A stretch of 10,995 bases of DNA. Origin: an uncultured Campylobacter sp. (lineage in GTDB: Bacteria; Campylobacterota; Campylobacteria; Campylobacterales; Campylobacteraceae). The number at the start of each line of letters is the position of its first letter. Within the stretch, counting starts at the first letter, position 1. The stretch is taken from the NCBI RefSeq assembly GCF_938045225.1, contig NZ_CALINL010000028.1, positions 1 to 10,995 of the forward strand, given 5' to 3'. Positions 7,003-10,995 of the stretch are shown here, piece by piece. The notes beneath the pieces are model-generated. The model had not been told where the DNA came from. It worked only from the letters and a program-made list of their open reading frames with translations, and made no database searches. Both the position numbers and the translations under genes were made by a program.

Positions 7003-7305
7003 ATGACGAACATAGATAAAATCGGCTCGGTTGCTTCGCCGTTTGAAAAAAAAGAAGCAAAGACTCTGCAAAATCAAAAAGGCGAGTTAAATTTTGGCGA
7101 CGTACTAGATAGCTCGCTAAAAGAGCTAAACGAGATACAAATCAACGCAGACAAAGCCATCGCCGACCTAGCAACGGGCGAGGTAAAAGACCTGCACCAA
7201 GCCGCTATCGCTATCGGCAAGGCCGACACGTCGATGAAACTCATGCTGGAGATCCGCAACAAGGCCCTAAGCGCATACAAAGAAATCTCAAGAACGCAAA
7301 TTTAA
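7003..7305 (+). CDS. fliE: Flagellar hook-basal body protein FliE
   Basis: FliE links the MS ring to the proximal rod and is the first rod component exported. The 100-residue chain is the normal family size and mostly helical. The F-G-D-V-L-D-S-S-L-K-E-L-N block at residues 31-43 and the C-terminal D-L-H-Q-A-A-I-A-I-G-K-A-D-T-S-M-K-L-M region, with the characteristic L-M-L-E-I-R-N-K-A-L-S-A-Y-K-E-I, are recognisable FliE features. It shares a reading frame with the downstream PBP gene but ends in its own TAA at 7303-7305. Confidence 0.94.
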   Translation: MTNIDKIGSVASPFEKKEAKTLQNQKGELNFGDVLDSSLKELNEIQINADKAIADLATGEVKDLHQAAIAIGKADTSMKLMLEIRNKALSAYKEISRTQI

Positions 7306-7308
7306 ACC

Positions 7309-9156
7309 TTGAATCAGCGAAAATCAAAAACAATCGCTTTATTTGCGTTTATTCTATTTTTTATCTGCATATTTTTGGCAGTTATTTTTTACCGAGCAAA
7401 TATCGAAAGACGACTGCCAAAACTAGAAACTAGCGATATAAACACAGCCCTGCGCGGCAACATAATAACAAAAGACGGCTTTAGTATCACCGGCAGCCAA
7501 AAGCTCTACAAAGTGATGGTAGATACTAGAAACATCGACCCCGATAAAAAAGATCTATTTATCAAGCTCTACTGTATATATAGCGGCGACGATATCAAGC
7601 GCGTAACCAAAATCATCAATAGCCAAAAAGGTGCCGTTACGCTATCCTATAAGATCGATGCCAAAGGCGCGGCGTATCTACAGGAGCTATCAAAAAAGCT
7701 GTATAGAAAAAAAATCTTTATCCCGTACGAAGACCCAAGCACCGGAGCTGCGATACTGCGTAATATGAGCATAATAGAAAGCGGCGAAAGCAGGCAATAT
7801 GTCGCAGCAGACGCACTCACCCCAATGATAGGCTATGTAAAAAAGGTCGAAAAAGACGGCATCACCAAAACAGAGGGCGTAAAAGGCGTAGAAAAAGCCT
7901 ACGAATACTACATCTCCTCGATCCAAGACGCCAAACTGATAGGCCCGAAAGATATCGGAAACAACATTATCTTAACCAGCGATTCAAATTTAGCCAACCG
8001 CGTGGACGGATACGACATCATCCTAAACGCCTCGCTTAAACTGCAAACCAGACTAGAGCAAATCATCGACGAAAAGAAAGAATTTCTAAACGCAAAAGAG
8101 ATAATCGTAGGTATCATGGACTCAAAAACGGGCGGTCTACTAGCGCTTGCCAGTACCTCTCGCTACAGCCCGTCTAACATCAGAAAACAAGACTACAAGT
8201 CGCTAAACTCCTCGGCAACCGAGTACGCATACGAGGTCGGCTCGGTCTTTAAGCCGTTTATTTTCGCCGTTCTTTTGGCAAACGACAAAATCAATCCACT
8301 CGAGCGCATAAACACCTACAACGGCGTCTATCAGCTAGGAAAACGCACGATAAAAGACACGCACCCGGAGCCCTTTCTCACAGCCGAAGATATCATCGTA
8401 TATAGCTCAAATATCGGCATGATACAGATCGTCCAGCGCCTAGACGGTTCTCAAATTTACTCAGGGCTTCTAAATTTCGGCTTCACGCAAAAAACCGGCA
8501 TCGATATGCCATACGAGCAAGTAGGAAACATGCCGCCGGTAGCCAAGCTAAACTCATCAACCTATAAGGCAACTGTGAGCTACGGATACGGCTTGCAAGC
8601 GACTTTTATCCAGCTTTTAAAGGCGTATAACGTATTTAATAACAAAGGCGTAATGGTGACGCCAAAGGTCGTGGACTCGCTCTATAAAGACGGCAAATTT
8701 TTCGTCGTAAACGACCCAAAACCCGTCGAGGCCATAAGCCAAGAAGCGGCCGAGAGGATGAAGCGTATCCTGATAAAAACTGTCGAGATCGGCACCGGCA
8801 AAAGAGCGAAGGTGGAGGGTCTAGAAATCGGCGGCAAAACAGGCACCGCACACATCGCCACGACCGGCGGCTACGCAAATACCTATAACGGCTCGTTTTT
8901 CGGATTCGTCAACGACTCACAGGGCAATAGCTATACGATAGGTGTTTTAGCCAGAGAGCCGAAGAAACCGTATTATTATTTCGGCGCACAGAGCGCGCTA
9001 CCGACGTTTAGAGCGGCCGTAGAGCTGATGGTCGAAGAGGGATTTTTAAAGCCTGATCAAAATTTGACTGCACCGGAGCAAACTGCGCCGACAGCCGAAA
9101 ATACAGAGAAAAAAACCATAAACTCAAATTCTAAAAGCAAGCAAAAAAAGAATTAA
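7309..9156 (+). CDS. Class B penicillin-binding protein (FtsI/PBP2-like transpeptidase)
   Basis: This 615-residue protein is a monofunctional DD-transpeptidase that cross-links peptidoglycan, anchored in the inner membrane by one segment (about residues 8-28). A non-catalytic pedestal follows. The penicillin-binding domain has all three active-site motifs: S-V-F-K at 312-315 with the nucleophile Ser312, S-S-N at 366-368 and K-T-G-T at 510-513. The C-terminal tail after about residue 580 is low-complexity (T-A-P-E-Q-T-A-P-T-A-E-N, then lysine-rich). The start is TTG three bases after the fliE stop: upstream is blocked by that in-frame TAA, and the next in-frame ATG (residue 70) would delete the membrane anchor. 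In C. jejuni the gene beside fliE is called pbpB and in H. pylori ftsI, so the septal role is likely. Confidence 0.92.
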   Translation: MNQRKSKTIALFAFILFFICIFLAVIFYRANIERRLPKLETSDINTALRGNIITKDGFSITGSQKLYKVMVDTRNIDPDKKDLFIKLYCIYSGDDIKRVTKIINSQKGAVTLSYKIDAKGAAYLQELSKKLYRKKIFIPYEDPSTGAAILRNMSIIESGESRQYVAADALTPMIGYVKKVEKDGITKTEGVKGVEKAYEYYISSIQDAKLIGPKDIGNNIILTSDSNLANRVDGYDIILNASLKLQTRLEQIIDEKKEFLNAKEIIVGIMDSKTGGLLALASTSRYSPSNIRKQDYKSLNSSATEYAYEVGSVFKPFIFAVLLANDKINPLERINTYNGVYQLGKRTIKDTHPEPFLTAEDIIVYSSNIGMIQIVQRLDGSQIYSGLLNFGFTQKTGIDMPYEQVGNMPPVAKLNSSTYKATVSYGYGLQATFIQLLKAYNVFNNKGVMVTPKVVDSLYKDGKFFVVNDPKPVEAISQEAAERMKRILIKTVEIGTGKRAKVEGLEIGGKTGTAHIATTGGYANTYNGSFFGFVNDSQGNSYTIGVLAREPKKPYYYFGAQSALPTFRAAVELMVEEGFLKPDQNLTAPEQTAPTAENTEKKTINSNSKSKQKKN

Positions 9157-9204
9157 ATTTTAATCACGCATATGTCGTTATTGTATGCATTTTAATTATT
9201 AGCT

Positions 9205-9219
9205 TTTATACCCTCTCCC
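9205..9219 (-). repeat. Copy 1 of GGGTATAAA motif
   Basis: Plus strand reads TTTATACCCTCTCCC; read on the minus strand it is GGGAGAGGGTATAAA. A near-identical copy in the same orientation lies 151 bases to the right. Function unknown; the flanks of the two copies do not align obviously. Confidence 0.5.
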
Positions 9220-9291
9220 AATTCTTAAAAAGTCCATGCGGTAGCCTTACGCCCACATGAACAAAAACTTTTTGAATCTGTGCAGCAGAGA

Positions 9292-9320
9292 CCTTTTAAA
9301 AGCTCTTAAAAGGCTTTTTT
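9292..9320 (+). terminator. Rho-independent terminator of the flgB-PBP unit
   Basis: Perfect 8-bp inverted repeat CCTTTTAA (9292-9299) and TTAAAAGG (9306-9313), loop of six, followed after one C by six T. It lies 135 bases past the PBP stop on the same strand. The stem is AT-rich, so strength is moderate. Confidence 0.7.
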
Positions 9321-9355
9321 GCCTTTAGCTTATCTTGTTTTGTTACCGTCTTTCT

Positions 9356-9370
9356 TTTTTATACCCTCCC
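9356..9370 (-). repeat. Copy 2 of GGGTATAAA motif
   Basis: Plus strand reads TTTTATACCCTCCCT, the second copy of the motif at 9205-9219. It is preceded on the minus strand by an open stretch encoding ENYLVVFRGNEGGYKK, which looks protein-like but lacks a start codon. Confidence 0.5.
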
Positions 9371-9466
9371 TCGTTGCCACGAAAAACCACGAGATAGTTC
9401 TCCGCTATCCTCTTACTAAATATAAAAAGTTTTATTCATTAATTCTATCGGCTTGCAATATTTCTT

Positions 9467-9486
9467 TTTGGCTCAAGATAAGTTAA
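9467..9486 (+). repeat. Left terminal inverted repeat of the IS
   Basis: TTTGGCTCAAGATAAGTTAA matches the reverse complement of 10197-10216 at 16 of 20 positions, including the outer ten bases without mismatch. The outermost three T may belong to the flank. Confidence 0.8.
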
Positions 9487-9510
9487 AAACTTTCAAAGAA
9501 GTTTTTAACT
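9481..9510 (+). promoter_or_regulatory. Hairpin against the transposase start codon
   Basis: AGTTAAAAACTT (9481-9492) and AAGTTTTTAACT (9499-9510) form a perfect 12-bp stem with a six-base loop. The transposase ATG begins at the next base. The only Shine-Dalgarno-like stretch, AAAGAAG at 9495-9501, lies in the loop and the first bases of the 3' arm. Such a structure would hinder translation from transcripts reading in from outside, a known strategy in several IS families; here it is inferred from pairing alone. Confidence 0.65.
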
Positions 9511-10210
9511 ATGATTTTATCGATGAAAAACAAATATATAATCCGTTCCCGAATTTCAGAGAAGGAATTTAGAGAAATTCTAAAGTACTTCGCAGAGGAT
9601 ATAAAAGCATCAAAGATATCGAATTTAACTAAAATTTCAGAAGCAACCATATGTAATCTTTAGAGAAATAAGAATTCTTATGTCTAAAGAGTGTGAAAAG
9701 ATATCTAAGTTTTCAGGCAAAATAGAAATAGACGAAAGCTACTTCGGATCTAAAAGAGTAAGAGGAAAAAGAGGCAGAGGCGCAGCAAATAAAACACCAG
9801 TATTTGGAATGCTAAAACGTGACGGTAAGGTCTATACCCAAGTAGTTAAGAACTGTTCTGCAAATGAACTAATACCCATACTATCAGAATTTAGCGATCT
9901 GGACGAGAGCGTTATTTACTCTGATTGTTGGAAGGCCTATGACGGTTTGGTAGATTACGGGGCTAAAGCTCACTATAGAGTAAAGCATTCAAAGAATGAA
10001 TTTGCAAACGGTAAAAATCATATCAATGGCATAGAAAACTTCTGGGGATATGCTAAACATAGACTAGCTAAATTTAAAGGGATAAAGAAAGAAAATTTCT
10101 TGCTTCATTTAAAGGAATGCGAATTTAGATATAATACTAAAACTACACAGGAAAACTTATATCAGAAACTGTTGAAACTGATAAGAGAAAATCCGCTTAA
10201 GTTTAATTGA
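9511..10210 (+). pseudogene. IS1595-family transposase, frame broken near 9658-9662
   Basis: The transposase cuts and joins IS ends. The first part (ATG 9511; a second in-frame ATG at 9523) encodes 50 residues with the N-terminal K-Y-I-I-R-S-R-I-S-E-K-E-F motif and a helix-turn-helix-like stretch, then meets TAG at 9661. The rest continues in the +1 frame (176 codons from ATG 9680) and holds the catalytic domain: I-D-E-S-Y-F-G with D18, Y-S-D-C-W with D82, and H-I-N-G-I-E-N-F-W at 114-122. Total length, 700 bases, fits one family protein minus two bases. Aligned with family members as I remember them, a 2-base deletion before TTTAGA fits best. The second part could start at ATG 9680 but would lack the DNA-binding region. 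Confidence 0.88.
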
Positions 10211-10216
10211 GCCAAA
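10197..10216 (-). repeat. Right terminal inverted repeat of the IS
   Basis: Reads TTTGGCTCAATTAAACTTAA on the minus strand and pairs with 9467-9486. The transposase stop (TGA, 10208-10210) lies within it, typical of compact insertion sequences. Confidence 0.8.
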
Positions 10217-10481
10217 TTTTAATACTGAAGATAATATGGTAGAAAATCCAACTTTAGTAGCCGAATATGGAAAGTACGCGATAATGAGTGCTGCATGGTT
10301 TTGGCTTTCTAACAATCTACACAAAATAGCAGATGAGAGTAAAAAAGACTCAAATAACGAAAATATAGTGGATAAAATAACTTATGTTATTAATAAAGGG
10401 ACCGACGACCAAAGCAAGAAAGACAGAAAAGAAAACTACACAAGGATTAGAAATGCTAAAATTTTTCAAATTTTTAAATAG
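10214..10481 (+). pseudogene. C-terminal remnant of a glycoside hydrolase family 19 protein
   Basis: GH19 enzymes (chitinases and phage-like or secreted endolysins) hydrolyse chitin or peptidoglycan. Here only about 88 C-terminal residues survive. The block V-E-N-P-T-L-V-A-E-Y-G-K-Y-A-I-M-S-A-A-W-F-W, followed by L-H-K-I-A-D and by K-I-T-Y-V-I-N-K-G-T-D with a D-R-K-E-N-Y segment, corresponds to the end of the GH19 fold (N-P-E-L-L...A-W-F-W...N-G-G...R). The catalytic glutamates lie in the missing N-terminal part. The frame is open back to the IS edge at 10213, so the gene was cut there. An 81-residue product could start at ATG 10236, which has a weak GAAG upstream, but it should have no enzyme activity. 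It overlaps the next gene by 29 bases. Confidence 0.75.
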
Positions 10482-10995
10482 TGCGTTTTTATTAATATTA
10501 TTGCTGGCTTGTAATGGCATGGGAAAAGATGAAATACCAAATTTTAAATACAAAGACGCATCTAATTATTATTTTAAAATAGGCAATGATGACTATTCTG
10601 CAAAAATTTTACGTAATTATAATGAAGACAATTTAGGTCGCGCTATAGATATAAAAGAGTGCGCCATTATTTACAAAGATAAGATAAAAAAATGGAGTTT
10701 CTGTTATGACGATATGTCTATGTGGAACGTTACAGCTAATGGTAATATAATTGAGTTTAAAGGCGGAACACAAGACAGAGACGGAAACATAGTGGATTTT
10801 TATATACTTTTTAAAAATTTAGCCTCAGAATTTTATTTGTATGAGTACATTTGGAAATTTGGATATATAGATGAAACTACAAACGATGAAAAAATTAATA
10901 AGGTAGAAAACTACTATACAGATCACGGCAAAAAGAATAGACTTTATATAAATCAAATTACTCCAAAAATTCTTAATGACATGAGAAAAAACTTT
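10453..10995 (+). CDS. Lipoprotein of unknown family, 3' end outside window
   Basis: The frame is open for 181 codons from ATG 10453 to the last base, so the stop lies beyond the window. A good AAGGA site (10442-10446) is six bases upstream, and the start lies within the end of the GH19 remnant in another frame, a coupled arrangement. The N-terminus M-L-K-F-F-K plus a hydrophobic stretch ends in the lipobox L-L-A-C with Cys20 followed by Asn, predicting a lipid-anchored periplasmic-facing protein. Past the signal it is rich in Tyr, Asn, Lys and Asp, with C-A-I-I-Y-K-D-K-I-K-K-W-S-F-C-Y-D in the middle giving two cysteines that could form a disulphide. I do not recognise the family. Its position directly behind a cell-wall hydrolase makes a protective (immunity or inhibitor) lipoprotein a reasonable hypothesis. 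Confidence 0.8.
   Translation, partial: MLKFFKFLNSAFLLILLLACNGMGKDEIPNFKYKDASNYYFKIGNDDYSAKILRNYNEDNLGRAIDIKECAIIYKDKIKKWSFCYDDMSMWNVTANGNIIEFKGGTQDRDGNIVDFYILFKNLASEFYLYEYIWKFGYIDETTNDEKINKVENYYTDHGKKNRLYINQITPKILNDMRKNF

Larger units (their letters stand above)
9157..9469. other. Noncoding, AT-rich stretch between PBP gene and IS element
   Basis: No confident gene lies in these 313 bases. It holds the operon terminator (9292-9320), two copies of a TATACCCTC motif, and two short minus-strand open stretches without good start codons: 29 codons ending at 9206 and 30 codons ending at 9343. I see no tRNA, rRNA or CRISPR structure. Base composition falls clearly below that of the upstream genes, marking entry into accessory sequence. 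Confidence 0.7.
9470..10213 (+). mobile_element. IS1595-family insertion sequence, about 744 bp
   Basis: The element is bounded by GGCTCAA at the left (9470) and its inverse TTGAGCC at the right (to 10213), and it encloses one transposase gene that ends inside the right repeat. The protein is an ISXO2-like DDE transposase without an N-terminal zinc ribbon, like the IS1016 subgroup. No 8-bp target duplication is seen: the left flank is TTCTTTTT and the right flank AAATTTTA. Loss of the duplication, and the truncated gene on the right side only, suggest a deletion or recombination after insertion rather than a simple hop. Confidence 0.82.

Noticed and set aside
9262..9274. CAAAAACTTTTTG palindrome as a second terminator
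   Set aside because: Only one base separates the arms, so it cannot fold as a hairpin, and the T run is part of the stem.
9157..9469. tRNA, CRISPR array or attachment site behind the terminator
   Set aside because: No cloverleaf, no regularly spaced repeats (only two motif copies), and no tRNA 3' end or integrase gene is visible.
9460..10222. Target-site duplication flanking the IS
   Set aside because: The 8-base flanks TTCTTTTT and AAATTTTA do not match, nor do flanks taken three bases further out.
10236..10481. Independent 81-residue hypothetical gene
   Set aside because: The in-frame sequence before ATG 10236 (N-F-N-T-E-D-N) continues to the IS edge and the whole matches the C-terminal end of GH19, so it is better called a truncated gene.
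10350..10553. Minus-strand 67-codon frame opposite the GH19 remnant and lipoprotein start
   Set aside because: It is antisense to the lipobox and to the GH19 motif and has no ribosome site; its hydrophobicity comes from the opposing AT-rich signal-peptide codons.

Overview
The window reads as a Campylobacter chromosome. The gene orders truB-csrA-ispE-smpB-(thioredoxin-like)-clpS-clpA-aat and flgB-flgC-fliE-PBP are both ones I know from this genus, the leader genes are tightly packed, and a RpoN-type promoter drives the rod genes. The fairly GC-rich codon choice of the core suggests one of the oral or non-thermophilic species rather than C. jejuni, but that species-level guess is inference.

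Positions 1-5997 form one plus-strand run with almost no gaps: truB (5' end outside the window), csrA, ispE, smpB, a 70-residue tautomerase, a thioredoxin-fold lipoprotein, clpS, clpA and aat. The run mixes RNA modification, global post-transcriptional control, isoprenoid synthesis and ribosome rescue. It ends in a complete bacterial N-degron module: Aat adds Leu/Phe to N-termini, ClpS recognises them, and ClpA unfolds the substrate.

Four bases after the aat stop a textbook sigma-54 promoter (GG-N10-GC) opens a second plus-strand unit at 6053-9156. It holds the proximal rod proteins FlgB and FlgC, the rod/MS-ring adaptor FliE, and a class B penicillin-binding protein of the FtsI/PBP2 type. 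A hairpin-plus-T-tract terminator at 9292-9320 closes it.

From about 9157 onward the sequence becomes visibly AT-rich and accessory. A 313-base stretch without a confident gene carries two copies of a TATACCCTC motif. It is followed by a 744-bp IS1595-family element (9470-10213) with inverted terminal repeats, a strong hairpin directly against the transposase start codon, and a frame break in the transposase. Immediately right of the element lies the C-terminal remnant of a glycoside hydrolase family 19 (chitinase/endolysin-like) protein, whose catalytic half is missing. A lipoprotein gene of unknown family overlaps its 3' end and runs off the window. The most interesting reading is a lytic enzyme and candidate periplasmic protector pair in which the enzyme gene has been decapitated at the IS and the lipoprotein left intact.
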